DNA of 64,000 nucleotides, taken from positions 1-64,000 of the forward strand of contig JBLHLB010000001.1 in the NCBI GenBank assembly GCA_047618505.1, given 5' to 3'. Position 1 is the first letter of the stretch, and the number at the start of each line of letters is the position of its first letter. Source of the DNA: JBLHLB01 sp047618505 (GTDB taxonomy: Bacteria > Planctomycetota > UBA1135 > GCA-002686595). Below the pieces are notes generated by a model. It saw only the letters and a program-made list of their open reading frames with translations, ran no database searches and was not told the origin of the DNA. Shown piece by piece: positions 26,626 to 35,088 of this stretch. The position numbers and the translations under genes are program-made.

Positions 26626-28399
26626 GCGCTGGGAGGCTCTGCCCGCCATCAACACGGGCACGGTCAATGCCCTGGGGGGAGATCACGAGACGCTGCTCCT
26701 CGCTGGAACCGGCGCCGGTCTCCACGTGTCCGAGAATCAGGGCGACTCGTGGCAAAGGCGCAGTCCCGCAGACTGGCGAATCCTGTCGGCCCTCAGGACG
26801 ACCCCAGGTACGGTCCTGACGGGAACGTACCGACGCGGAGTCCAACGCTCGGCGGACGGGGGCGCGACCTGGGAGCCGGTCGGTTTCGCGAACAACGTCT
26901 ATGTCGACGCGCTCCTGGAGGACTCCGAGGGGCGCATCTTCGCCGCCGTGGCACACTCGGTCGACGGGGAGCCGGCGGGTATTTTTCGCTCGGATGATGA
27001 CGGGAAGACCTGGGCTCCGAGTGGATTGCAGGATCAGCACACGCATTCCCTAAGCTCCCCGCTGCTCGGGCAGCTCTACGCGGGCGCGAAGAACGGAACG
27101 TTCCGTTCGCGCGACGGCGGCGCAACGTGGTCGCGCGTGGAGGCCTTGTCGTTGGGCGCACCCTTGTCCGAGGTCGTCAGCCTGGACAACACCCTCTGCG
27201 CCAGCTTCGCCGAGCCACGTCACCGCGCGCCCGGAGCGGGAGTCCTGTGCTCGACCGACGAGGGCGCCACCTGGACAACGATGACGGGCCTGCCGGCGGA
27301 GACCTCGGTGCACGCGCTGGCGGTGGTCGGCGAAACGATCTTCGCGGCAACGGGCGATCTGCACGGACGCGGGGGAAGGGGGCTGTACAGATCGCGAGAT
27401 CGCCGCAGCTGGGAGCCGGCTGGCCTCCAGGACCACTGGCTAGTCTCCTTGATGGTCACCCCGGACCGGATCCTCTACGCCGGCGCGGAGGGTTCAGGAG
27501 CATTCGCATCGCGCGACGGCGGCTCGACCTGGACCCCCACAAGCGACGGAATCGAGAACTGGAACGATGCCGCTCTCGCGCTCGACCGTGCCGGCCGCCT
27601 CTTCGCTCTCACCTTGCGCGAGCTCTACGCATTCGACGAGCCGAGCGGCTCCTGGACTTCCCATAACCTCCCCGAAGGCACCGCACCGCCGACGCCCTGG
27701 AACTTCCTCGGCCGGGACGACGGCACGCTCGTCCTCCCCGGCCGCGGCTGTGTGTTCGTCTCGAATGACGCGGGACGAAGCTGGATCCAGAGCGTAATCC
27801 CGGGCTCTTCGAGCGAGGTGTTCGCCCTCCATGAGGCCGAGGACGGTCGACTCTTCGCCGTGCTGAGCGGCCAGGGCCTGTTCGTACTCGAACGACCAGA
27901 CCAGGCTTGGGCTCGCGTCGACGCGCCGGGCGACTGCATCGGAGCCTTCGTCAGCTCCGCCGGGACGTTGTTTGCCCTCGGCGCCGAAGGCCTTTGGCGA
28001 GCGCCGGTAAGCGGCGAGTGGGAGCGGGTCGGTCCGCCGGGCCAACGTGCCTTCGCCATGCACAGCAGCGGAGATCTCCTGTTCCTCGCGAGCCCCCCGG
28101 AGGGCGTCCTCGAAAGCGGGGACGACGGCCAAACCTGGAAGCCAGCGATCGAGGCGCTGCGCCAATTCACTCAGCAGCCAGGCTACCTGGCGGTGCACTC
28201 GCTGCTCGGTCTGCCGAATGGAGGTCTGCTCGCGGCGACGTTTAGCAACGGTGTCCTGCTACGGGAGCCGGACGGTGCTTGGACTAACGTGACGGACGAG
28301 CTCCCCACCCTATCGGCGGGTGACATTAGCTCGGGACCGGACGGACATGTCTACTTGCACACGACCGCGGGCGTGTTCAGGTACTCCACGCCAGAGTAG
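26519..28399 (+). CDS. BNR/sortilin-like beta-propeller lipoprotein
   Basis: A 626-residue lipoprotein (signal FALLLFLGAAC) made of repeated Asp-box motifs, S-x-D-x-G-x-T-W. Examples are SADGGATWEP, SDDDGKTWAP, SRDGGATWSR, STDEGATWTT, SRDGGSTWTP, SNDAGRSWIQ and SGDDGQTWKP. Such repeats build sialidase-type and sortilin-type propellers. I see no sialidase catalytic Arg triad or Tyr, so it is probably a binding or scaffold propeller, not an enzyme. The start at 26519 is preceded by AGGA at short spacing; the frame is open 27 codons further upstream. It follows the acetylesterase and probably belongs to the same secreted glycan-related set. Confidence 0.85.
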   Translation: MNRSLSSLVFALLLFLGAACASKTSAKPAPSAEANKRWEALPAINTGTVNALGGDHETLLLAGTGAGLHVSENQGDSWQRRSPADWRILSALRTTPGTVLTGTYRRGVQRSADGGATWEPVGFANNVYVDALLEDSEGRIFAAVAHSVDGEPAGIFRSDDDGKTWAPSGLQDQHTHSLSSPLLGQLYAGAKNGTFRSRDGGATWSRVEALSLGAPLSEVVSLDNTLCASFAEPRHRAPGAGVLCSTDEGATWTTMTGLPAETSVHALAVVGETIFAATGDLHGRGGRGLYRSRDRRSWEPAGLQDHWLVSLMVTPDRILYAGAEGSGAFASRDGGSTWTPTSDGIENWNDAALALDRAGRLFALTLRELYAFDEPSGSWTSHNLPEGTAPPTPWNFLGRDDGTLVLPGRGCVFVSNDAGRSWIQSVIPGSSSEVFALHEAEDGRLFAVLSGQGLFVLERPDQAWARVDAPGDCIGAFVSSAGTLFALGAEGLWRAPVSGEWERVGPPGQRAFAMHSSGDLLFLASPPEGVLESGDDGQTWKPAIEALRQFTQQPGYLAVHSLLGLPNGGLLAATFSNGVLLREPDGAWTNVTDELPTLSAGDISSGPDGHVYLHTTAGVFRYSTPE

Positions 28400-28632
28400 A
28401 GCCCGGCAGCCGCCTTGGACCGATTGGTTCCTGCAGTGCGAATACGCCAGTCTTCGGTGTCAGGAGAATCTCGAACGAGCCACGGGCCTTGCGGGGCAGC
28501 GGTGCTCAAGTCGGCAACGTCGAAGGCCCTAGACAGGATGACCTCTTCCTCTGTCAGGTTCTCAATCGAGAGCATCTTCCTTCCCAGTAGAGCGAGCCAT
28601 CGCCCCTCGTCTAGCGCTCTGGAAGGTGATCA
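28351..28632 (-). pseudogene. Possible gene remnant, unidentified
   Basis: The minus strand has one open frame here with protein-like composition (GRWLALLGRKMLSIENLTEE, GPWLVRDSPDTEDWRIRTAG), but the only ATG is internal at 28575 and there is no ribosome site. It overlaps the convergent BNR gene by about 49 bp. I do not recognise a family. It may be the end of a gene whose front has been lost. Confidence 0.22.
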
Positions 28633-29153
28633 ACGGGCGCCGCGTAATTTTCCGCGACGAGTCTAGCCATCGCGGCTACAAGTGATCGGCCACGAAGATC
28701 ACCGACGCGAACCCTAGACTCTCGGCCCCACGGCCACATGCGAAAGGCCAATTCCTCATCGGCACCCCACCCCTCACTGACACCTGCACACACCGAACAC
28801 GAACCGCCTCGCATCGTCTGTCCGGCCAGACACGACCGCGCCGTTCGCGCGGGCCGGATGCAAACCAAGAACAACAGCGCCAGCGATGCAATAGGTAGCG
28901 CGCTCCTGGAACTAAGACCACTTGCCTAAGTGAGTCGATTATACCGCTCTACGGAGTCGACCTCGATTAGGCCCCCAGCTCAGCCGAACATCGTGAAGTA
29001 CCAAGCAGAGCTCGCTTAACGACAGCGACGTCCCATACCCTCCCGTGCACGAGGCAAAGGTTAGATAGGGAAGATTCAGATCCCCTGCTCCGACCTGCTA
29101 GCTGGGGGGACCGCTGGCTCTTGTGGAGAGGATTCGGTCGGCTACGGACGTGC
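28633..29153. other. Intergenic region, no gene seen
   Basis: Frames here are short, and their translations are rich in Arg/Ser/Pro without any recognisable pattern. No hairpin with a T-run, tRNA or repeat was found by eye. Confidence 0.4.
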
Positions 29154-29336
29154 TCATGCGACGCCCTTGGGGGAGGACGTCCCTGAACCTGAATTGCCCC
29201 CGGAAGGACTCTTCTCCCCGGAGTGCAGCCCTTCTTCCGTGGGCTCTTGCGAAGCCCCCCAGAGGAGTAAACCTACTGCGGAGGCAACCATGAGACTGAC
29301 GATCGACCCGATTACAAAGATCAAGACGTCGCTCAC
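29154..29336 (-). CDS. 60-residue single-pass membrane protein
   Basis: Starts at GTG 29336, which overlaps the TGA of the preceding gene (GTGA, 4 bp), a classic coupling arrangement. The N-terminal half is one hydrophobic helix (SDVLIFVIGSIVSLMVASAVGLLLW). The C-terminal half is a polar Gly/Ser-rich tail. No family recognised. The coupling to a second small membrane protein suggests a two-component membrane complex, possibly partner of a larger transporter or enzyme encoded elsewhere. Confidence 0.65.
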   Translation of the reverse strand: MSDVLIFVIGSIVSLMVASAVGLLLWGASQEPTEEGLHSGEKSPSGGNSGSGTSSPKGVA

Positions 29337-29584
29337 GATTGACCTCTCTTCCCGGCCAGCAGCAGCGAGCCAAGCGATAGGATCGACGGGACCCAAAGAC
29401 CAACGAACAGACCCTGCTCGCGGTCGACGCGGAACCAAAGGTAGACGGAGAACAGGAACGAGAAGCCAGCTGCGAGAACAAAGATGGCTTGGGCGGCGCG
29501 GAGACGGGATACGTAATTCATCCTAGATACCCCCGCGGCATGCTCACGTCGGTCGGCCGGGGCGGATGTTTTTGATTCACTCAT
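29333..29584 (-). CDS. 83-residue two-helix membrane protein
   Basis: The start at MSESKTSAPADRR (29584) is preferred; an upstream TTG/ATG ten codons away lacks support. A polar N-terminus is followed by two helices (AAQAIFVLAAGFSFLFSVYLWF and LFVGLWVPSILSLGSLLLAG) joined by a short loop with RVDREQG. The family is not named by me; similar short proteins occur as uncharacterised membrane proteins in several phyla. It is the first gene of the coupled pair. Confidence 0.65.
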   Translation of the reverse strand: MSESKTSAPADRREHAAGVSRMNYVSRLRAAQAIFVLAAGFSFLFSVYLWFRVDREQGLFVGLWVPSILSLGSLLLAGKRGQS

Positions 29585-29899
29585 GGTTTTAGTCTCTTGA
29601 ATTTGGGCCAGCAATCGCCTGCTGTTCGATCACCGCAGTCGCGCGGATGCATGCACCGCATAATATCACGGGTGGAACTCTCGAGCATGGCCCAGTCCTC
29701 CTGTTCAAGCCGCGAAAGGCGGACTCACCCGCCCTCCTAAGCACCAAAGAGGAGCACCCGGCCGGGCGAGCCACCTTAATTGCCTGGCCATACTCAGCAG
29801 ACGGAGCCGCCCACCCGACAGCGAAACGTGCTGTCCTTCACCAAGAAACAAAGCTCGCTCTCTGTGCTCCGATAGCTGTGAGTTTGAGGTTTCGTTCCC
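29585..29899. other. Intergenic region, no gene seen
   Basis: About 315 bp between the renalase-like gene's 3' end and the small membrane pair. No protein-like frame and no strong hairpin seen. Confidence 0.4.
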
Positions 29900-30898
29900 T
29901 CAGATGAGACAGCGGGCAGCGGCCTCACCGCTCAGATAGGCTCCCTCAATCCGCCCGCCATGGTAGGCGTCCCCGGCCAAGGCCAGCCCGCGCTCGGGAT
30001 CATGAAACAAAGCGGGCTCGAGGTGGGGGTCGGATAGAGCAAGACCCCAGCGATGTGCGTCGCGATGAATCACGGCCGGCAGGGAGACGCCAGTGAGACG
30101 CTCCAACTCCTCGATCAATGCGTCGGTGACGGCCCCCCGGTCGTCATAAAGGTGCGCCTCGGTCCACTCCGGGGAAGCGTGTAGGACCCAGGCTTCCGCT
30201 GTGGGCCTTCCGGGCTTGCTGTTGTCGCGGCAGATCCAGGAGAGTCGATGGCCATCGCAGAAAGCGCCGTCGAAGGAGACGCTGTAGGGCTCGGACAGTC
30301 CAAGCATCACGGCCCAGCACGGTCGCATGCCGACCGCAGCCGCACGGTCGCCAAGAGGAGATTTTTTGCCGATCAGCGCGCTGGCCTGGGCCGGTGGCAA
30401 GGCAACCACGAGTCGGGAGAACTCTCCGAGCTCGACCCCGTCCTCACGGACGACTCTCCAGCCATCGGCCAGTCGGTCGAGCCGCGTGACCACGGTGCGA
30501 CAGTTCAGCTCGATGTCTCGCGCTAGGTACTTCGCCAGCGCGTTCATCTGGGGAGTTCCCACGAAGCGCTCCGTTGCGCCACGGACTGGTTGGGGGTCGG
30601 CCAGAGAGAGAGAAACGATGCGCCCTTCCCAGCGCGCAACGACGCCCTTATCCAACCAGGTATCCAACGCCCGCCGAAAGGAGGGGTCGCGGGCCGTGAA
30701 GTATTGGGCGCCGTGGTCAAAGGCGAATGGAGCCGCCCGCCGTGATGAGCTGCGGCCACCCGGTCCTCGCCCCTTGTCGAAGACGACTGGCTGATGGCCT
30801 TGTGCGGCGAGCAAGCCAGCGCACGCGAGCCCGGCCACTCCTCCGCCGATGATGCCGACGCGCATCGGCGCAAGGGGCGCGTTAGATTCTCTGCTCAT
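29900..30898 (-). CDS. Renalase-like FAD-dependent oxidoreductase
   Basis: A 332-residue flavoprotein. The dinucleotide-binding motif MRVGIIGGGVAGLACAGLLA is followed by the acidic ribose-binding position (VFDKGRGPGGRSSSRR). FDHGAQYFTARD is characteristic of the bacterial renalase-like group. The C-terminal FAD motif GLALAGDAYHGGRIEGAYLSG closes the domain. Such enzymes oxidise isomeric dihydro-NAD(P) in some bacteria, but the substrate here is unproven. The start could be 11 codons further in, at MRVGIIGGG (30865). It is monocistronic by spacing. Confidence 0.88.
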   Translation of the reverse strand: MSRESNAPLAPMRVGIIGGGVAGLACAGLLAAQGHQPVVFDKGRGPGGRSSSRRAAPFAFDHGAQYFTARDPSFRRALDTWLDKGVVARWEGRIVSLSLADPQPVRGATERFVGTPQMNALAKYLARDIELNCRTVVTRLDRLADGWRVVREDGVELGEFSRLVVALPPAQASALIGKKSPLGDRAAAVGMRPCWAVMLGLSEPYSVSFDGAFCDGHRLSWICRDNSKPGRPTAEAWVLHASPEWTEAHLYDDRGAVTDALIEELERLTGVSLPAVIHRDAHRWGLALSDPHLEPALFHDPERGLALAGDAYHGGRIEGAYLSGEAAARCLI

Positions 30899-31421
30899 GA
30901 CGACAAAGCCTCTTTCATCCGAACGTGGGAGGGGCGCTCCCCGGAGCCCAACCCCATGCCTTGGGGTTCACCTTGGGGGAATTGGTTCGCGAGACCGCAG
31001 CCGGCCTTGTCTTGGTCGGATACAGCATGCTTCGGTGTTTTAGACCGCTGAGAAACCTTGATCGGTGATCAGGAGCCGAGGTTCAAGAGGCCTTTGAGGT
31101 GGAGACTGCAAAAGAGATGTCTGCGCTCGACAGAATGACCTGTTTCCATTCCCTGCATCCTGACGCGCGGAGACACCCGCCCGGCACGAGTTTCCCTGCA
31201 AACCGGCAAAGCACTAGAGCGAAGCCCCCTGCCCACACAACCAGCGGCCTGTGGGGCCGACGCCTGTGTGTTAGGGCTAGCACGCTCAATATACGGCGTC
31301 GCCTATCACAGGAGGCACGAACTGCATTGGATACAGACATCTTTAGATGCGCTTTGCATCCAAGGTCGTGCGAGCTTCGAATGATCTGTTGCCCCCCCTC
31401 TCTCGCGCCAACTTAGCCGCC
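30899..31421. other. Intergenic region between divergent genes, no gene seen
   Basis: Roughly 520 bp containing the promoters of the divergent renalase-like and PQQ-like genes. No recognisable operator, repeat, tRNA or coding frame. Confidence 0.4.
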
Positions 31422-32744
31422 ATGATGCCTCTGCTGCTCGCTCTTATGTTCCTCCCCCAGTCAGCCACCCCCCCGGCCGACGGAGACTGGACGCGCTTTC
31501 GGGGCGCTTCCGGGACAAGTATTCTCGAAGAGCGGGCCTTCCCGTCCGAGTGGGGTCCGGACAAGAACGTCGCCTGGAGTGTCGACGTCCCAGGAAGCGG
31601 CTGGTCCTCCCCCATCGTTGCCAACGACAGGGTCTTCCTGACCAGCGCAGTCGATCCAGAGGACGACGGTCCTAAGGGTATGTCCGCCGGAGTCAGGGAT
31701 CCGAGCACGCGTGGCGCAGGTGCGAAGCCCGAGGGCGAGCTTACCTTCCAACTGGCCTGCTACGACCTAGAGGACGGCAAGGAAATCTGGTCGCGCGACG
31801 TAGGCAAGCGCGTGCCCCTGTATCCCGTCCACCGCTCGAACACCTTTGCCACCGAGACGCCCACTACCGATGGGGAACGGATCTTTGTCACCTTCGGTGC
31901 CCTAGGCGAGCTCGTCTGCTTCGACTTCGAGGGCGAGGAGTTGTGGCGAGTCGAGACAGGCGTCTTCAAGACCGGCAATGACTTTGGCTGGGGCACCTCA
32001 CTCGTCACGGTCGACGGCCTCGTGTTCCTGCAAAACGACAATGAGGAGGAGTCCTTTCTGGCGGCCTTCGACACGAAGACCGGCAAGCAGAGTTGGCGCG
32101 TGGAGCGCGGGCTTGGAACGAGCTGGGGAACCCCCGTTCTTTGGGAGACCGCGGGACGCACTAGCCTCGTGGCCTGTGGACCGGACACCGTCATCGCCTA
32201 CAATCCATCAACCGGCGAGAAGCGCTGGGAAGTCGAAGGTATCGGTGGTTCGTTCTCGTCCTCGCCAACCTTCGACGACGAGAGGATCTATTTCGGCAAC
32301 AGCGGCCCGATGAGCCGCGGCCCGCTCATGGCGGTCAACGCTTCTGCGACGGGAAAGATGAGCGCGAAGGCAAAGGACTCCGATTCGATTTCCTGGTACG
32401 CCAAGCGCTCCGGCCCCGGCTTCGCATCGCCCGTTGTCTACGCAGGACGGATCTACATCCTTGGCTCTACCAACGTCTTGGCCTGTCACGACGCGGCGAC
32501 GGGCGAGCAACTCTGGCGCGAGCGCGTGCCCGGTGCGGGGCAGGTCGTAGCCTCGCCTTGGGTTGCCGGTGGCGAGCTTTACATCATGGACGAAGCGGGG
32601 ACGACAGTCGTTGTCGGCACCGGTCCGGAGTACGAGGTACTGCGCACGAACCGTATGGAAGGACTGTACTGGGGAACGCCTTCAGTGGCCGGCAACGCGC
32701 TGCTCCTGCGTGAAGCAGGAACGCTCTACTGCATTCGCGAGTAG
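31422..32744 (+). CDS. Exported PQQ-like beta-propeller protein
   Basis: A 440-residue secreted propeller. It has a short signal (MMPLLLALMFLPQSATPP), then WTRFRGASGTS, the standard opening of this planctomycete-type family. Repeated blades carry the PQQ-like pattern A-x-D-x-x-T-G-x-x-x-W: YDLEDGKEIWSRDV, FDTKTGKQSWRVE, YNPSTGEKRWEVE and HDAATGEQLWRERV. There is no visible cofactor site or catalytic residue, so an outer binding or assembly role is more likely than enzyme activity. The start is the ATG pair at 31422, inside a longer open frame whose front is Arg-rich. Confidence 0.88.
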   Translation: MMPLLLALMFLPQSATPPADGDWTRFRGASGTSILEERAFPSEWGPDKNVAWSVDVPGSGWSSPIVANDRVFLTSAVDPEDDGPKGMSAGVRDPSTRGAGAKPEGELTFQLACYDLEDGKEIWSRDVGKRVPLYPVHRSNTFATETPTTDGERIFVTFGALGELVCFDFEGEELWRVETGVFKTGNDFGWGTSLVTVDGLVFLQNDNEEESFLAAFDTKTGKQSWRVERGLGTSWGTPVLWETAGRTSLVACGPDTVIAYNPSTGEKRWEVEGIGGSFSSSPTFDDERIYFGNSGPMSRGPLMAVNASATGKMSAKAKDSDSISWYAKRSGPGFASPVVYAGRIYILGSTNVLACHDAATGEQLWRERVPGAGQVVASPWVAGGELYIMDEAGTTVVVGTGPEYEVLRTNRMEGLYWGTPSVAGNALLLREAGTLYCIRE

Positions 32745-32818
32745 ATTTACTGCACTGATCGTGAGCCCGACCCCGAGAGCCATCGCAACTGTGCCTACCT
32801 TTATCGAGTTGAATCGTC

Positions 32819-33283
32819 ATGCAACGCTACGAATTTGTCGCCCAAGTTGAACTGAAGGCCACAGCCGAAGAGGTCTATGCTTGGCACACGCTGCCCGATG
32901 CATTGGAGCGCTTGACGCCTCCGTGGGAATCGATCGAGGTTGAGTCAAAGACAGGCACTATTGAGGAAGAGGGGTCGCTCGTGACTGTCCGCCTGCAACT
33001 GGGGCCCTTCCGTCCGCGTCTGGTGTCGCGACACCACGATTGCATTCCCGGGCGCCAGTTTTGCGACACCCAAGTCAAGGGGCCCTTCGCGATTTGGGAA
33101 CACAAGCACTCGTTCATCCCAAAGGGTGATGTCAGCATCCTGGAGGATCGCATCGAATATGCGCTACCGGGCGGGCGGGTGGCGCATTGGGTCGCGGGCT
33201 GGTTTGTGCGCCGCAAGCTGAAGCGATTGTTCGCATACCGCCATCAAGCGACCGCGAAGGCGCTCGCAGCAAAGGCTGTTTGA
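32819..33283 (+). CDS. SRPBCC family protein, cell-division-inhibitor-like
   Basis: A 154-residue START-like protein: YEFVAQVELKATAEEVYAWH, a first helix with LERLTPPW, then strands with HDCIPGRQFCDTQVKGPFAIW and a C-terminal helix (KRLFAYRHQATAKAL). LTPPW and the W-x-H-x-H strand (WEHKHSF) match the domain often called cell division inhibitor-like, fused to NAD-dependent epimerase-type proteins in some bacteria. It is the first gene of a tight three-gene operon; the next gene begins 1 bp after its stop. Confidence 0.82.
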   Translation: MQRYEFVAQVELKATAEEVYAWHTLPDALERLTPPWESIEVESKTGTIEEEGSLVTVRLQLGPFRPRLVSRHHDCIPGRQFCDTQVKGPFAIWEHKHSFIPKGDVSILEDRIEYALPGGRVAHWVAGWFVRRKLKRLFAYRHQATAKALAAKAV

Positions 33284-33284
33284 G

Positions 33285-34514
33285 TTGTCAATTGTGATCG
33301 AACCCGACGTGATCATCGTAGGGGCCGGGATTGCCGGTCTATGCTGCGCGAGGAAGCTGAACGAGGCCGGAATCCGAGCGTTGATTCTCGAGGCCTCCGA
33401 CGCTGTGGGCGGCAGGGTACGGACCGACCTGGTGGACGGATTCCTGCTGGATCGCGGGTTCCAGGTGCTGCTCACCGCGTATCCCGAGGCGCAAGCGGTA
33501 CTCGACTACGATCGTCTGGATCTGCGGCCCTTCAAGCCGGGCGCGCTCGTTTGGACGGGGCGCAAGCTGGAGCGCGTCGCCGACCCGTTGCGCTGTCCTG
33601 GCGAGCTGTGGGCGACTCTACGCGCCAGCATCGGCACACTCGGCGACAAGCTGCGCATGGCTCGTTTACAACGCGCAGTCCGGCGCGGCCTCGGCGAAGA
33701 TCGATCGACGGAGCAGGCACTGCGCGATTTCGGGTTCTCCGAGCGCATCATCGAGACACTCTTTCGTCCGTGGTTCGGCGGCGTCTTTCTCGACCGCTCC
33801 CTCAGTGCCTCGAGTCGTTCCTTCGAATTCACGTTCCGGATGTTTTCAACCGGCGACGCTGCGGTGCCCGCGGGCGGTATGGCCGCGATCCCAGCCCAGA
33901 TCGCAGAAGGGCTGCCCGAGGGAACGATTCGCCTGGGCGCAAGCGTGGATGCCCTGATCGATCGGGGGGTACGGCTGGAGGGCGGCGAGGAGCTGACGGC
34001 GCGTGCCGTTGTGATCGCGACCGAAGCACCGACAGCAGCACGGCTCACCGGTGCGCCCGCAGCGCCTGCCGGTCGGGGCGTCCGCACCGTTTTCTTCAAC
34101 GCGCCGGAGCCGCCGGTGCGCGATCCGATTCTAGTGCTCGACGGAACCGGAACCGGCCCGGTCAACGACCTCTCTGTCATGAGCGAGGTGTCGGGTGCCT
34201 ACGCGCCCGCAGGTCGCGCACTGGTGAGCGCTTCGGTCCTCGATCACGTGGAGCTAGACGGTGACGAACTCATTCGGGCAGTGAAGTCACAGGTGTCGGA
34301 ATGGTTCGGGGAGTCCGTTCGCGACTGGATTCACCTTCGCACGATTCATGTCCGGCATGCACTCCCCTCCCAGGCACCCGGCTTGAAGAGCATGGCCTCT
34401 CCCCGCGAAGGCGTGTATATCTGCGGAGACCACTGCGATCGCGCTTCGCTGCAGGGCGCGATGGTCTCCGGTCGGAATACCGCGAGTGCCATTGTCCAAG
34501 AGCTATTCGCATGA
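33285..34514 (+). CDS. FAD-dependent amine-oxidase/desaturase-like oxidoreductase
   Basis: A 409-residue flavoprotein. The N-terminal Rossmann motif VIIVGAGIAGLCCARKL is followed by LILEASDAVGGRVRT and DGFLLDRGFQVLL, as in the phytoene desaturase/monoamine oxidase group. The C-terminal FAD contact is VYICGDHCDRASLQGAMVSG. The start is TTG 33285, one base after the upstream stop; a GTG three codons later is possible. Its stop overlaps the next gene by 4 bp (ATGA). Substrate unknown; the operon partners (START-like protein, small membrane protein) suggest a lipid-soluble compound. Confidence 0.85.
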   Translation: MSIVIEPDVIIVGAGIAGLCCARKLNEAGIRALILEASDAVGGRVRTDLVDGFLLDRGFQVLLTAYPEAQAVLDYDRLDLRPFKPGALVWTGRKLERVADPLRCPGELWATLRASIGTLGDKLRMARLQRAVRRGLGEDRSTEQALRDFGFSERIIETLFRPWFGGVFLDRSLSASSRSFEFTFRMFSTGDAAVPAGGMAAIPAQIAEGLPEGTIRLGASVDALIDRGVRLEGGEELTARAVVIATEAPTAARLTGAPAAPAGRGVRTVFFNAPEPPVRDPILVLDGTGTGPVNDLSVMSEVSGAYAPAGRALVSASVLDHVELDGDELIRAVKSQVSEWFGESVRDWIHLRTIHVRHALPSQAPGLKSMASPREGVYICGDHCDRASLQGAMVSGRNTASAIVQELFA

Positions 34515-34942
34515 CGCTGCTGCTCTTGATCCACGCAGCCGCCACGCTGTTCATGACCGGCCTGATCTGGTTCGTCCAGGTCGTGCACTACCCGCTGTTC
34601 GCCGGAGTCTCGCCCGATCGCTTCGAGCAGTACGAAAAGGACCACACCAAGCGCACCGGATGGGTGGTGGGTCCGCCCATGCTCATCGAACTCGGAACGG
34701 CCGCTGCTCTGATCCGCTGGCGCCCTGATGCGATCCCGTCCTTGGCGGTCTGGGTGGGGCTGGCCCTGCTCAGCGTCATCTGGCTCTCAACCCTGCTCCA
34801 ACAGATGCCCGAGCACCGCAGGCTGCTCTCCGGATTCGACGCCGACTCCCATCGCCGGTTGGTGCGGACGAACTGGATCCGGACCTTCGCCTGGACGGCA
34901 CGTGGATGCCTGTCCGTCTGGTTTGTCGTCCTCGCCATGTAA
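34511..34942 (+). CDS. Four-helix integral membrane protein, unknown function
   Basis: A 143-residue protein with four predicted helices: LLLLIHAAATLFMTGLIWFV, MLIELGTAAALI, LAVWVGLALLSVIWLSTLL and TFAWTARGCLSVWFVVLA. Polar features include VHYPLF in helix 1's end and a conserved-looking HRRLVRTNWIRT before the last helix. This resembles small uncharacterised membrane proteins encoded with flavoproteins. ATG overlaps the TGA of the flavoprotein gene (ATGA), so it is translationally coupled. Confidence 0.78.
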   Translation: MTLLLLIHAAATLFMTGLIWFVQVVHYPLFAGVSPDRFEQYEKDHTKRTGWVVGPPMLIELGTAAALIRWRPDAIPSLAVWVGLALLSVIWLSTLLQQMPEHRRLLSGFDADSHRRLVRTNWIRTFAWTARGCLSVWFVVLAM

Positions 34943-35088
34943 ACCGGCTTCGCCCCCTGGCGTCGAGGGCACCTGGCTCACGTAGAAAGATCGCAACTCG
35001 GGTGGTCTGTTCGCGTCTGAATCGGCAACATGAACTCGCTCTGCCTGCAGTTCTGCCTATCCACGTCGACGAGGCCTTTTGCATTGCC

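Noticed and set aside
33341..34264. 307-codon plus-strand frame inside the flavoprotein gene
   Set aside because: Arg/Gly-rich shadow of the third codon position; the flavoprotein frame has both FAD motifs.
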